DNA of 64,000 bases from Streptomyces sp. NBC_00239 (GCF_036194065.1 NZ_CP108095.1:7254001-7318000); one strand, 5' to 3'; shown: positions 1-9,051, numbered from the stretch's first letter. Notes: a model not told the origin generated them from the sequence alone. Translations and numbers: made by a program.

Positions 1-251
1 GGCACGGCCACGGTCAGCGGCGCGAGTCCCGGTGCGGACAGTGCCACTCCGCCGCCCCCCAGCGGCAGAGCAGAAGCCAACGCCAGCCGCGGCTGTTCGC
101 GTTGGGTGAGGACCGCGCCGTCGGGCGCGACGAGCGCCCACCGGCGGTCCCCGGACAGACCCCAGGGCTCCACGGCCGCCTCTTCGGGGGCGGTGCCCCC
201 GAGCGACTTGACGGGATGGACGTGGAGCGCCTGGACATACATGTTCGCCAT
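1..251 (-). CDS. MOSC N-terminal beta-barrel domain protein, partial (C-terminus outside window)
   Basis: The reverse strand reads from an ATG at 251 off the left edge, giving about 83 residues with no stop. The protein begins MANMYVQALHVHPVKSLGG, then RRWALVAPDGAVLTQRE. The HPVKS motif, followed by the GDRRW and LTQRE segments, is characteristic of the MOSC N-terminal beta-barrel found in YcbX-type proteins. These normally continue into a MOSC domain that handles sulfur or N-hydroxylated substrates with molybdenum cofactor. That second domain would lie beyond base 1, so the molecular function cannot be checked here. Confidence 0.8.
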   Translation of the reverse strand, partial: MANMYVQALHVHPVKSLGGTAPEEAAVEPWGLSGDRRWALVAPDGAVLTQREQPRLALASALPLGGGGVALSAPGLAPLTVAV

Positions 252-319
252 GGGGGCATCGTGCCAGGCCGGACCTCTCGGCCCGGCACCCCCACCTGTG
301 ACCTGCGACCCGCGGACGG

Positions 320-805
320 TCAGTAGCCGCGCCCCTGGTACTGGCGGCTGTAGGGGTCCTCGTACGGAGACTGCGCGGGGACCGGCGCCTGCATCGGACG
401 CGGGGCGGCCGGGCGCATCGCCTCGTACCCGGTGGTCGCCACCGGCCGCGGCTGCTGCTGGGCGTACCCGCGGGCCGCCACGGGCTGCGGCGGGATGTAC
501 GGGGCCGGCGCGTGCTGCAGCGGGACCGGCTGGGCGGCCTGCTGCTGGTACGGGTACCCGTACGCCGGGGTGTGCTGCTGTTGGTGCTGGTACGCCGGGA
601 CCGGAGCGGCCGGGAGGGCCGGCAGGGCGGCGGGAAGAGCGGGCAGGTAGCTGTTGCTCACCGCGGGCTCGTAGGCGGCGGGAACCCGGATCGGGGCGAT
701 CTGCGGGGTGCCACGCTCGGCGACGAGGGAGTCGTAGATGGGAGTGTCCGTGAAGGACGGCGCGGAGTAGTAACCGCCGCCGTAAGAGGCGCGGGGGGAG
801 GTCAT
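320..805 (-). CDS. DUF6643-type Pro/Tyr/Gln-rich protein of unknown function
   Basis: This is a 161-residue protein of unknown function. It opens with MTSPRASYGGGYYSAPSFTD, followed by a conserved-looking segment with DTPIYDSLVAERGTPQIAPI. The rest is low complexity, dominated by Pro, Ala, Gln and Tyr, and ends in QYQGRGY. There is no signal peptide or membrane helix. The opening segment matches what I recall of the Streptomyces family DUF6643. The composition suggests a disordered protein that may self-associate, but that is inference. It stands alone, 206 bases downstream of the glycosyltransferase on the same strand, so it probably has its own promoter. Confidence 0.75.
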   Translation of the reverse strand: MTSPRASYGGGYYSAPSFTDTPIYDSLVAERGTPQIAPIRVPAAYEPAVSNSYLPALPAALPALPAAPVPAYQHQQQHTPAYGYPYQQQAAQPVPLQHAPAPYIPPQPVAARGYAQQQPRPVATTGYEAMRPAAPRPMQAPVPAQSPYEDPYSRQYQGRGY

Positions 806-1011
806 GTGACATAAGTTAAGCCCACGGGTCCACCGGGTCTATAGCGAGGTTCCGTCAACCCCGCGCTGACCTGCTTCTTCCCAGGTCAGGGCCACGGCTT
901 TCACTCGGCGCACACGCGAACGGTTCGTCACTTGTGCCCGTTTATGCGGCTACTCGTACCGGCGGTAAGGCGCATGATCCTGACCCTTTGTCAAATCAGT
1001 ATCGCCGTGGG

Positions 1012-2223
1012 TCACACTCCGTCCGGTTCGCCGGATTGGCTCGAAGTGCCCGGTGTGGCACGGGTCCGGGCGTACGTGCGGCCCTTCCACGCGGCGCCCC
1101 GCCCGCGGTGGTGCTGCATCGCCGAGTCCACCGTCATCAGCAGGTACAGGAACGCGGTCAGCGGCAGCAGCGGCGCCAGCCACACCGGCTGCCGGTAGTA
1201 GCGCAGCATCGGCACGTACGTCCCCGCCATCACCAGCCAGGCGAGGCCGCCCGCCCAGGCGGCCGCCGGACGCCCGCCGGCCGCCCCGACGACGAGCGCG
1301 AGCGGCGGCACCAGGTACACCAGGGTCAGCCCGGCCACCGTGCCCGCCAGCAGCGGGAGGCTGTGCCGCAGTTGCGTGTACGCGCTGCGCGAGACCATCC
1401 GCCACAGCTCCCCGAGCCCCGGGTACGGGCGCACACTGTCGACCCGGTCGGCCAGCCCCAGCCAGATCCGGCCGCCGGAGCGCTGCACCGCGCCGGCGAG
1501 CGAGACGTCGTCGATCACCGCCTGCCGGATCGAGTCGGGCACCCCGGCGCGGACGGCCGCCCGGGTGCGCAGCAGTACGCAGCCGCCGGCGGCCGCGGCG
1601 GTGCGGGCGCCGGGCCGGTTGATCCAGCGGAACGGGTACAACTGGGCGAAGAAGTAGACGAATGCGGGCACCAGGAGGCGCTCCCAACCGGTGGTCACCC
1701 GCAACCGGGCCATCTGTGACACCAGGTCGAGATCGGCCGAGCAGGCCGCGGCGACCAGCTCGCGCAGACTGTCCGGTTCGTGCGCGATGTCCGCGTCGGT
1801 GAGGAGCAGGAACTCCGGCTCCGCCGGGCCCGCGGTGCGGGCCAGCGCGATGCCGTGCCGCAGCGCCCACAGCTTGCCGGTCCAGCCGGGTGCCGGATCC
1901 CCCGGCGAGGTCACCGTCAGCGGCAGCCCGCCGAGGCGCCCTGCGAGGTCCTGCGCGGTGTCCGCGGTGCCGTCGGTGCTGCCGTCGTCGACGAGGACGA
2001 CGTACGCCTCGCCCGGATAGTCCTGGGCCAGCAGCGACGGCAGGCTCGCGGGCAGCACCTCCGCCTCGTCCCGGGCGGGCACCACGATGGCGACCGAGGG
2101 CCAGTGGGTGGGGGCGGTGCGCGGGGGCAGCCGGATGTCCGTGCGCCAGAAGAGGCCGTGTGCGAGGAGCAGCCACAGCCAGGTGGTCAGGGACAGGGCG
2201 GCGGTCGCGGTGACGAGGCTCAC
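1012..2223 (-). CDS. hpnB: HpnB-like family 2 glycosyltransferase, membrane-associated
   Basis: The 403-residue protein is a GT-A fold glycosyltransferase. After an N-terminal hydrophobic segment it has VAIVVPARDEAEVLP, the nucleotide-sugar motif VDDGSTDGTADTA, the metal-binding TDADI motif, and then AAAGGCVLLR and IDDVSLA. It ends with three to four hydrophobic segments. This arrangement matches hopene-associated glycosyltransferase HpnB. No squalene-hopene cyclase or other hpn gene lies in the window, so the hopanoid link rests on family resemblance only. I chose the GTG at 2223, which places the hydrophobic segment at the N-terminus. An in-frame ATG at 2316 would add 31 residues of unlikely sequence. 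Confidence 0.72.
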   Translation of the reverse strand: MSLVTATAALSLTTWLWLLLAHGLFWRTDIRLPPRTAPTHWPSVAIVVPARDEAEVLPASLPSLLAQDYPGEAYVVLVDDGSTDGTADTAQDLAGRLGGLPLTVTSPGDPAPGWTGKLWALRHGIALARTAGPAEPEFLLLTDADIAHEPDSLRELVAAACSADLDLVSQMARLRVTTGWERLLVPAFVYFFAQLYPFRWINRPGARTAAAAGGCVLLRTRAAVRAGVPDSIRQAVIDDVSLAGAVQRSGGRIWLGLADRVDSVRPYPGLGELWRMVSRSAYTQLRHSLPLLAGTVAGLTLVYLVPPLALVVGAAGGRPAAAWAGGLAWLVMAGTYVPMLRYYRQPVWLAPLLPLTAFLYLLMTVDSAMQHHRGRGAAWKGRTYARTRATPGTSSQSGEPDGV

Positions 2224-2595
2224 GACCGCAGTCTGCCGGCTGCCTGCGCCCCACCCGTTCAGCCTCGCCGGCTGACCCGTGGCGCGATGTCCGCTCCGCG
2301 GGTGGCCGTGGCGCATCCTTCAGCTCGGCCCCGCGGTGGGGCAACGCCCTGCCTCGGCGGCAGCATGCAGCCTCGCCGACCCTGCGGGGCTGGGGGTTGC
2401 ATCCCAGGGCGTCGGTGAGGCTGGGGTGGGCCCGCTGGGGTTCGCCTCAAACGCCGGCGAGGCTGGAGGTTGCCGGCCTGGCGGGGTAGGCGGCCTGGCG
2501 CCGGGGAGGCTGGGGTTGTGAGCCAGGGGGTCGGTGGGGGTGGGTGGCGTCGGGAAAGGGGGGTCGGGGGGTGGGTCGATTAAAGTGACCGGGTG
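2224..2595. other. 372-base intergenic region with dispersed repeat
   Basis: No convincing gene is present between the divergent glycosyltransferase and racemase starts. The middle is built from imperfect copies of a GC-rich repeat. The best copy, at 2443-2465, is identical over 23 bases to copies near 33.0 kb and 61.7 kb. A looser related copy, with GCCTCGCCGACCCTGCGG, lies around 2371-2400. The last 70 bases are G-rich and run into a TTAAAGTG segment just before the racemase start. Confidence 0.7.
2443..2465 (-). repeat. Copy of 23-base dispersed intergenic repeat (core CCTCGCCGGCGTTTGAGG on minus strand)
   Basis: These 23 bases are the exact reverse complement of 32986-33008 and 61704-61726. 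The element lies in a non-coding gap, as do all the other copies seen. Confidence 0.85.
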
Positions 2596-3384
2596 ATGAT
2601 CGCGCTCATGGACTCGGGAATCGGCCTGCTGGCGGCAGCCGCCGCGGTGCGCCGGCTGCGGCCGGACGCCGACATCGTCCTCTCCTCCGACCCCGAAGGG
2701 ATGCCCTGGGGCCCCCGCACCCCGGAGGACCTGACCCTGCGCGCCCTCGACGTCGCGCGCGCCGCCGCCGCCCTGGCCCCGGACGCGCTGATCGTCGCCT
2801 GCAACACCGCCTCCGTGCACAGCCTGCCCACCCTGCGCGCCGAACTGGAGCCGGGCATCCCGGTCATCGGCACCGTCCCCGCGATCAAGCCGGCCGCCGC
2901 CGCGCGCGGCAAGGTCGCGATCTGGGCCACCCCGGCCACCACCGGGAGCCCGTACCAGCGCGGTCTGATCCGCGAGTTCGCCACGGGCGTCGAGGTCACC
3001 GAGGTGCCCTGCCCCGGGCTCGCCGACGCCGTGCAGTGGGCGGACGAGGACGCCGTACGCCGCACCGTCGCGGCCGCCGCCGCCCTCACCCCGCCCGACG
3101 TCACCGACCTGGTCCTCGGCTGCACGCACTACGAGCTGGTCGAGGAGCCGATCCGGGCCGCGCTGCGCACCCGTACCGGCGGCGCCCTGCCGGTCTTCCA
3201 CGGCTCCGCGGACGCCGTCGCCGCCCAGGCCCTGCGCCGGCTGGGTCTCGCCGCCGCGCCGGACGCCGCGCCCACCGGCGGGCTGACGGTGCTGCTCAGC
3301 GGCCGTACCTCGGAGCTGCCGGCCGAGGCCCTGGGATACGCCGAGGGCCGGCTGCTCGGCGCGGCGGCACCCGTCCGCGGCTGA
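2596..3384 (+). CDS. Glutamate/aspartate racemase family protein (MurI-like)
   Basis: The 262-residue protein has the two-cysteine architecture of the Asp/Glu racemase superfamily. DSG lies at residues 6-8, the first catalytic cysteine in ACNTAS (C69), and the second in LGCTHYE (C176). Glutamate racemase makes D-glutamate for peptidoglycan by cofactor-independent proton transfer between the two cysteines. The N-terminus reads ALMDSGIG rather than the usual FDSGVGG. The gene stands alone, not beside cell-wall or rph genes. It may therefore be a paralogue with a narrower or different substrate. I take the ATG at 2596; a GTG directly before it is equally possible. Confidence 0.8.
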   Translation: MIALMDSGIGLLAAAAAVRRLRPDADIVLSSDPEGMPWGPRTPEDLTLRALDVARAAAALAPDALIVACNTASVHSLPTLRAELEPGIPVIGTVPAIKPAAAARGKVAIWATPATTGSPYQRGLIREFATGVEVTEVPCPGLADAVQWADEDAVRRTVAAAAALTPPDVTDLVLGCTHYELVEEPIRAALRTRTGGALPVFHGSADAVAAQALRRLGLAAAPDAAPTGGLTVLLSGRTSELPAEALGYAEGRLLGAAAPVRG

Positions 3385-3597
3385 TGACCGTACGCCGGCC
3401 GGCCCGCGGCTGACCGCCCCCACGGCCGCACTCGTCCTTCGCCGGCCGCACGACGCCGGCCGTACCCTGCCCGCCCCGGACTGCCACGTGCGCGGTCCGA
3501 GGGCCCTTCGCGACGCTTCGGGACGGCTTGCGGACGGGTTCCTCCGGGCGGCTCACGCACGGTGCCGGGCCGGGGGAACGTGAGTACGCTGCCTCCC

Positions 3598-4134
3598 ATG
3601 AGGGACCATCCCCCCGGCACCTCCCCCGCGCTCTGGACCGGGCGTGCCACCAACCGCGCCCAGTGGCTGCTCGCCGCCGCCGGCGCCGCGTGCATGGCGC
3701 TCGGCGTCGAACTCGCCGTGGAATCCACCTGGACCTCCGGGCTCGTCGCCCTGGTCATGTCCGTGGTCGGCTGCCTCGCCGCCGGCCTCTTCGTGCTGTA
3801 CGGCACCCTCGCCTTCGTGCACGTCGCCGTCACCGTCGACGACGTCGCGATGGAGGTGCGGTGCGGGCACATCGGCCTGCCCCGACGGCGGATCCCGCTC
3901 GCGGAGGTGGCCGCCGCCGACTTCGAACCACGTGTCACACCGCGGCAGTGGGGCGGCTGGGGCTATCGGTGGCGGCCCGAGAAGGGCACGGCGGTGGTCG
4001 TCCGGCGGGGGGAGGGGCTGGTGCTGCGGTTGGGGGACGGGCGGTTGTTCACGGTGACCGTTGACGATGCGGAGACCGCTGTGCGGGTGATCCGTGACCG
4101 GTTGCTCGCGCTGGCCGCCGCCGGTCAGGCCTGA
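3598..4134 (+). CDS. Small membrane protein with two N-terminal helices and a PH-like C-terminal domain
   Basis: The 178-residue product starts MRDHPPGTSPALW. Two hydrophobic stretches follow, at about residues 22-40 and 45-75, joined by a short loop. The C-terminal half is soluble and beta-rich: VTVDDVAMEVRCGHIGLP, GYRWRPEKGTAVVVRRG, LVLRLGDGRLFTVTVDD. That pattern resembles bacterial PH-like membrane proteins of unknown function in actinobacteria. I chose ATG 3598 over an in-frame upstream start at 3562. It lies 154 bases before lnt on the same strand. No specific function can be assigned. Confidence 0.75.
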   Translation: MRDHPPGTSPALWTGRATNRAQWLLAAAGAACMALGVELAVESTWTSGLVALVMSVVGCLAAGLFVLYGTLAFVHVAVTVDDVAMEVRCGHIGLPRRRIPLAEVAAADFEPRVTPRQWGGWGYRWRPEKGTAVVVRRGEGLVLRLGDGRLFTVTVDDAETAVRVIRDRLLALAAAGQA

Positions 4135-4288
4135 CCCGCCACGGGGCTCCGCCCCGGACCCCGCGCCCCGAACTCCCCCGGACTCCGTCCGGGGGACCCC
4201 CAGGCGGGGCTGGAACAGTGCTCGCGCGGGACCTCGGCGGGTGGGCTCTGCTGGTGGTCCGCACAGGGGGGCGTCGTACACTCCGGCA

Positions 4289-6004
4289 ATGAGTAGCAGC
4301 GTTGCCGTGACCGCCGCCGAGGATCCGCCTGCCGTTGTCGTACCGCGCAGGCGGCGGCGTGGGGTGGCGGTGTTGGTCGACTGCGGTCTTGCCGCGGTTG
4401 CCGGGGTGCTGCTGTATCTGAGCTTCCCGCCGCGCCCGCTGTGGTGGCTGGCCGTGCCCGCCTTCGCGCTGCTCGCGCACTGCCTGTTCGGGCGTCGGCC
4501 GCGCGCCGCGTTCGGGCTCGGGCTGATCGCCGGGCTCGGTTTCCTGCTGCCCCTGCTGGTGTGGACCGGCGAGGAGGTGGGGCCCGTTCCCTGGCTCGCG
4601 CTCACCCTGATCGAGGCCCTCTTCGTCGCCGCCGGCTGCCTCGGCATCGCGCTGGTGGCCCGGCTGCCGCTGTGGCCGGTGTGGGCCGCCGCGGTCTGGG
4701 TCGGCGCCGAGGGGCTGCGGGCCCGGGTGCCGTTCGGCGGGTTCTCCTGGGGCAAGATCGCCTTCGGGCAGGCGGACGGCGTGTTCATTCCGCTCGTCGC
4801 GCTGGGCGGCACCCCGCTGGTCGGGTTCGCCGTCGCGCTCTGCGGCTTCGGCCTCTACGCGGGCCTGCGCACGGCCGCCGACCGCCGCCGTCCGGCCGCG
4901 ACCGACGACCCCGCCGTCACCCCGGCGGACGACCCCGCCGTCCCCCCGGCCGTCCCCGCCGCCGCGCCCCGTACCGGCCCGTCGGTCGGCCGGCCCGCGC
5001 GGCTGCCGGCCGTCGTCGCCGGGCTCGCCGTGCTGCTCCCCGTCGCCGCCGCGCTCGCGGCACGGCCGCTGGTGGACGCCGGCGCCGAGGACGGCACCGC
5101 GACCGCCGCCGTCATCCAGGGCAACGTGCCCCGCGCCGGCTTCGACTTCAACGCCCAGCGCCGCGCGGTCCTCGACAACCACGCCCGCCGGACCGTCCAA
5201 CTGGCCGAGGACGTCAAGGCGGGCCGCGCCGCCCGCCCCGACTTCGTGGTCTGGCCGGAGAACTCCTCCGACCTCGACCCGTACACCAACCCCGACGCGT
5301 ACCAGGTCATCGACCGGGCCGTGAAGGCCATCGGCGTGCCCGTGTCCATCGGCGCGGTCCTCGCCCCGGAGACCGGCCCGCTGCGCAACACCCAGATCCT
5401 GTGGGACCCGGCCAAGGGCCCGGTCGACACCTACGACAAGCGGCAGATCCAGCCCTTCGGCGAGTACATCCCGATGCGCTCGATCGCCCGGGTCTTCAGC
5501 TCCGACGTGGACCGGGTGCGCCGCGACTTCGGCCCCGGCGACGAGCCGGGCGTCTTCGACATGGCGGGCACCGGGGTCGGTCTGGTCACCTGCTACGAAG
5601 CGGCCTTCGACGGCCGGGTCCGCGACACCGTGCGGGCCGGCGCCCAGGTCATCTCCGTGCCCAGCAACAACGCCACCTTCGGCCGGACCGAGATGACCTA
5701 CCAGCAGCTCGCCATGGACCGGGTCCGCGCGGTCGAGCACGGCCGTGCCGTCCTGGTCCCCGTGACCAGCGGCGTCAGCGCCGTCATCCGGCCGGACGGG
5801 AAGGTCGTAAAGCAGACCGAGATGTTCACGCCCGCCGCGCTGGTCGCGCGGATCCCGCTGCGGTCCTCGCTGACCCCGGCCACCCGGCTCGGGCCCCTCC
5901 CGGAGTACGCCCTGTTCGTCCTGGCCGCCGCCCCGCTCGGTTGGGCCCTGTACGGGGCGGCCCGCGGCCGGCGCCGGCCGCGGGCCGCGACCCCGAAGCC
6001 GTAG
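4289..6004 (+). CDS. lnt: Apolipoprotein N-acyltransferase
   Basis: This 571-residue membrane enzyme transfers a fatty acyl chain from phospholipid to the N-terminal cysteine of lipoproteins. Several hydrophobic helices (about residues 30-200 and 230-255) precede a nitrilase-type catalytic domain. The Glu-Lys-Cys triad is visible: E324 in VVWPENSSD, K384 in YDKRQIQPFGEY and C435 in LVTCYEAAF. A final helix lies near residue 545. A Pro/Asp-rich insert (DDPAVTPADDPAVPPAV) sits between the membrane and catalytic parts. The start ATG at 4289 gives a cytoplasmic basic segment before the first helix. Streptomyces often carry two lnt genes, so this may not be the only one. The Nudix gene follows after 10 bases. 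Confidence 0.92.
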   Translation: MSSSVAVTAAEDPPAVVVPRRRRRGVAVLVDCGLAAVAGVLLYLSFPPRPLWWLAVPAFALLAHCLFGRRPRAAFGLGLIAGLGFLLPLLVWTGEEVGPVPWLALTLIEALFVAAGCLGIALVARLPLWPVWAAAVWVGAEGLRARVPFGGFSWGKIAFGQADGVFIPLVALGGTPLVGFAVALCGFGLYAGLRTAADRRRPAATDDPAVTPADDPAVPPAVPAAAPRTGPSVGRPARLPAVVAGLAVLLPVAAALAARPLVDAGAEDGTATAAVIQGNVPRAGFDFNAQRRAVLDNHARRTVQLAEDVKAGRAARPDFVVWPENSSDLDPYTNPDAYQVIDRAVKAIGVPVSIGAVLAPETGPLRNTQILWDPAKGPVDTYDKRQIQPFGEYIPMRSIARVFSSDVDRVRRDFGPGDEPGVFDMAGTGVGLVTCYEAAFDGRVRDTVRAGAQVISVPSNNATFGRTEMTYQQLAMDRVRAVEHGRAVLVPVTSGVSAVIRPDGKVVKQTEMFTPAALVARIPLRSSLTPATRLGPLPEYALFVLAAAPLGWALYGAARGRRRPRAATPKP

Positions 6005-6014
6005 GGTCGGGGTC

Positions 6015-6509
6015 ATGGCCACCCCCGACTTCATCCGCCGCATCCGCGCCACCGCCGGACACCAGCTGCTGCACCTGCCCGGCGTGACCGCCGTGGTCTT
6101 CGACGACGCCGGGCGGGTCCTCCTGGGCCGCCGCGCGGACACCGGCGGCTGGTCCGTCATCGGCGGCATCGCCGAGCCGGGGGAGCAGCCGGCGGTGACC
6201 GCGGTGCGCGAGGTGTACGAGGAGACCGCGGTGCGCTGCGTCGCCGAGCGGGTGGTGCTGGTGCAGGCGCTGCAGCCCGTCGTCTACCCCAACGGCGACG
6301 AGTGCCAGTACATGGACATCACCTTCCGGTGCCGCGCGGTCGGCGGCCGGGCCCGGGTGAACGACGACGAGTCCCTCGACGTGGCCTGGTTCCCGCTGGA
6401 CGCGCTGCCGGACCTGGAACCGTTCGCCCTCGACCGGATCCACCGGGCCCTCAAGGACGAGCCGACCTGGTTCGAGCCCGCGGGCGACCGGCCGACGGCG
6501 GGCTCCTGA
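6015..6509 (+). CDS. Nudix hydrolase
   Basis: This is a 164-residue Nudix-fold protein that hydrolyses a nucleoside diphosphate linked to another moiety; the substrate is unknown. The Nudix box lies at about residues 55-77: GIAEPGEQPAVTAVREVYEE followed by TAV. The metal-binding REVYEE core is intact, but the glycine normally found three residues after the EE pair is alanine. The downstream YPNGDECQYMDITF segment is common in actinobacterial members. The gene starts 10 bases after lnt and is probably co-transcribed with it, a pairing I recall from other Streptomyces genomes. Confidence 0.9.
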   Translation: MATPDFIRRIRATAGHQLLHLPGVTAVVFDDAGRVLLGRRADTGGWSVIGGIAEPGEQPAVTAVREVYEETAVRCVAERVVLVQALQPVVYPNGDECQYMDITFRCRAVGGRARVNDDESLDVAWFPLDALPDLEPFALDRIHRALKDEPTWFEPAGDRPTAGS

Positions 6510-6596
6510 TGCCGTGACCGCGATGGCCGCGGGCCCGCGCCGGCAAGAGGATCCGCGGACCTCGTGCCGCGGGCCCGCACGCCCGTCCGCGGCGGC

Positions 6597-7370
6597 TCAG
6601 CCGCCGGAGACCGCCGCCTGCCGGTACAGCGCCCGGGCCGTATCGCCGAGGACCGCGCTGTACGAGACCTCCGGGACGGTGCCGCCGCCCTCGTAGCCGC
6701 CGAGCACCCCCGCGAGGCCGCCGTCCGCGGTGAGCCACGGGCTGCCACTGGTGCCGCCGCTGAGCTCCGGGCAGCCGATCTGGCGCTGTGTACTGCTCCA
6801 CTTCGTCGTGCTGTTCGCGCAGATCAGCGGGGTTTCGCGGGCCGACGGATAGCCGACCACCGTCACGGCCACGTCGTCCGGCTGAGCGGCCCGCAGTGGG
6901 AATCCGCCGAGCGCGTCCTGGACCTCACGGCCGTCGAGCGGGGCGACCGTGGCGAAGGCGATGTCCGCGTCGGGGTCCTCGGCGCTCTGCCAGGCGGGAT
7001 CCACGTACGAGCCGGTCAGCCGCCAGACGCCGTGCGGGGCCCGGCCGTCGCGGTAGCCGGGCACGAAGACGGTGTTGGTCACGTCGTCGAGGCAGTGCGC
7101 GGCGGTGGCGATGAGGTTGTGGTCGTCGCTGCGGACCACCGAGGCGGTGCAGAAGTGCCCGCCGTCCAGGTCGCCCGCGAACAGGGCCCCCACCCGGTCG
7201 GTGATCCGGCTCGCCCGCGCCTCGGCGGTGACGCCGAACGGCAGGGGCGCCGAGAGCGCGGGCTCGCCCGTGGAGGTGACGAGCGCGGCCAGGGCGGTCG
7301 AGGCGACGAGCACGCGCGCCGAGGTCCGGACGCGCGCTGCCGGTCGGAAGAGCAGCATGCGGTGGATCAT
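6597..7370 (-). CDS. Secreted trypsin-like serine protease
   Basis: The 257-residue protein has a basic N-terminus and a hydrophobic signal segment (residues 17-40), so it should be exported. A chymotrypsin-fold catalytic triad is apparent: H92 in ATAAHCLDD, D136 in DPDADIAF and S208 in SGGTSGSPW. The active-site serine motif is GTSGSP rather than the classic GDSGGP, as seen in several bacterial trypsin-like proteases. Cysteine pairs near H92 (C74/C93) and in IGCPELSGG suggest disulfides. It converges with the lnt-Nudix pair. Its physiological substrate cannot be inferred from the neighbours. Confidence 0.88.
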   Translation of the reverse strand: MIHRMLLFRPAARVRTSARVLVASTALAALVTSTGEPALSAPLPFGVTAEARASRITDRVGALFAGDLDGGHFCTASVVRSDDHNLIATAAHCLDDVTNTVFVPGYRDGRAPHGVWRLTGSYVDPAWQSAEDPDADIAFATVAPLDGREVQDALGGFPLRAAQPDDVAVTVVGYPSARETPLICANSTTKWSSTQRQIGCPELSGGTSGSPWLTADGGLAGVLGGYEGGGTVPEVSYSAVLGDTARALYRQAAVSGG

Positions 7371-7422
7371 GCCCCGAGGGTGCGGTCCGAGGCTATGGCC
7401 CGGGCCCGGAATTACCTGTGAA

Positions 7423-9051
7423 TCAGCAATGAATCCTCGGCGCCGGAGACGGTTCGCCGGAAATCGCCCGGTGGTCGCCCCGATCCCGTCGGTCCGGGCC
7501 GGCCACCTCGTACACGGTCACCCGCCGGCCGCGTACCTGCGTGTCCGCCACGGGGTGGAACCACTGCCTCAGCACCTCGGCCTTGGTCCGGTCCCGCTCG
7601 TTCGCGAGCGGCTTCGGCCGTGCGCCGGCGTCCGTCACGAGCAGGATGCGGAGGTGGTGCCTCATCGCCGCGCAGATCGTGGCCGGATCCGCCTCCACCC
7701 CCTTGAGCGTGCCGGACTCCGCGGGCCCCACGGCCAGCGCCAGGTCCGTCAGGCCCGCGAACGCGTGCGGTGAGACCAGGGCCGTGTCGCGGCGGGCCGC
7801 CGGCACGAACACCACCCCGTCGCCGGGACGCTTCAGCCGCGCCACCTCGCCGGCCGCCGACAGCACGTCGTCGACCCGGCTGCCCGGCTCGCGGTAGGCC
7901 CGCTCCAGCGGCAGCATCGCCACCAGCGCCACGCCCGCCGTCACCGGGACGATCAGGCCGGCCGACCGCAGGCCCCGCGCGGCGGCGGCCCGTACGAGCG
8001 CGGCCATCGCGTGCCCGGCCGGCAGCGCCACCCCGAGCATGCTGAACAGCACGTACCGGTCCAGGTACAGCGGCTTGACCAGGGAGGCCAGGATCAGCGC
8101 CAACTGCGGCACGGCCAGCAACGGCAGCCCCACCGACGCCGCCGTCAGCCGCACGGCCCGCGGCGGGCGCACCAGCGCGCACGCGCCGCCCGCCAGCAGC
8201 AGCGCACCGGGCCCGATCAGGGTGTGCCAGGTGGTTGCCGGTATCCAGGACACCTGACCGGCCTGGGACCGGCTGAACAGCACCAGCGGCAGCGCCCCGG
8301 CCACCGCCGCCGCGGTGGCGGCCGCCCAGCGCCGCAGCAGCGCCCGGTCGGCGCGCACCCAGGCCAGGGTCACCGCGTGGGCGGCCGGGACCAGCAGCGA
8401 GAACCAGTTGAGCAGGGCGCAGGCCAGCAGGGCCAGGCCGTACGCCACCCACAGCCCGCGGCGCCCGGGCCCGGCGCCGTCCAGCGCCCGGACCAGCAGC
8501 CAGGTCGCCACCGCGGCGCCGGCGGTGACCAGCGCGTACGGGCGGCCCTCCTGCGCGTGGAACTGCACGGCCGGCAGCAGCGCCAGGGTGAGCCCGGCCC
8601 CGATCCCGGCCCACCGGCCCGACGACCGCAGGATCCCCGGCCCGGTGCGGCCCAGCCGGGCGCCGGTGAGCGCGACGAACGCCGCGGCCGCGGCGACCGC
8701 GAGCACCGACGGCAGCCGCAGGGTGGTCGTGCCGTCGCCGAACACCGTGAAGAGCCCGTGCATCAGCAGGTAGTAGAGGCCGTGCACGGCGTCCACCTGT
8801 CCGAGCATGTGCCAGATCTGCGGCACCGTCCGCAGCGACGTCTGCCAGGTCGCCGCCTCGTCCCGCCACACGCTGTGCCCGCGCGACAGCCCCCACACTC
8901 CCAGGACCAGCGCGAACAGGGCGGGCACCAGCGGGACGGCGAGCGCCGCGAGCCGGGCCCGGCTCCGGGACCGTCTCGGCGTCCGGACCCGGCCGGGGGC
9001 CGGCGTGCGCGGCGGGGCGGGCGGAGCGGGCGGGGCGGAAAGCGGTGGCAT
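7423..9051 (-). CDS. GT39-type polyprenol-dependent glycosyltransferase / mannosyltransferase-like membrane protein
   Basis: The 542-residue multi-helix protein starts MPPLSAPPAPPAPP, a proline-rich cytoplasmic tail. The first helix is followed by SVWRDEAATW, the Asp-Glu motif in the first extracytoplasmic loop of GT39/ArnT-like enzymes. About ten further hydrophobic segments follow, with QEGRPYAL and DRYVLFSMLG between them. The last 120 residues are a soluble extracytoplasmic domain. Such enzymes use polyprenyl-phosphate sugars to glycosylate proteins or envelope polymers. The acceptor is unknown. I chose ATG 9051 because the alternative at 9201 would overlap the divergent promoter region. 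Confidence 0.8.
   Translation of the reverse strand: MPPLSAPPAPPAPPRTPAPGRVRTPRRSRSRARLAALAVPLVPALFALVLGVWGLSRGHSVWRDEAATWQTSLRTVPQIWHMLGQVDAVHGLYYLLMHGLFTVFGDGTTTLRLPSVLAVAAAAAFVALTGARLGRTGPGILRSSGRWAGIGAGLTLALLPAVQFHAQEGRPYALVTAGAAVATWLLVRALDGAGPGRRGLWVAYGLALLACALLNWFSLLVPAAHAVTLAWVRADRALLRRWAAATAAAVAGALPLVLFSRSQAGQVSWIPATTWHTLIGPGALLLAGGACALVRPPRAVRLTAASVGLPLLAVPQLALILASLVKPLYLDRYVLFSMLGVALPAGHAMAALVRAAAARGLRSAGLIVPVTAGVALVAMLPLERAYREPGSRVDDVLSAAGEVARLKRPGDGVVFVPAARRDTALVSPHAFAGLTDLALAVGPAESGTLKGVEADPATICAAMRHHLRILLVTDAGARPKPLANERDRTKAEVLRQWFHPVADTQVRGRRVTVYEVAGPDRRDRGDHRAISGEPSPAPRIHC

Noticed and set aside
6515..6596. A terminator between the convergent Nudix and protease genes
   Set aside because: GCCGCGGGCCCGC occurs twice as a direct repeat and each copy is partly self-complementary, but no extended stem-loop is formed.
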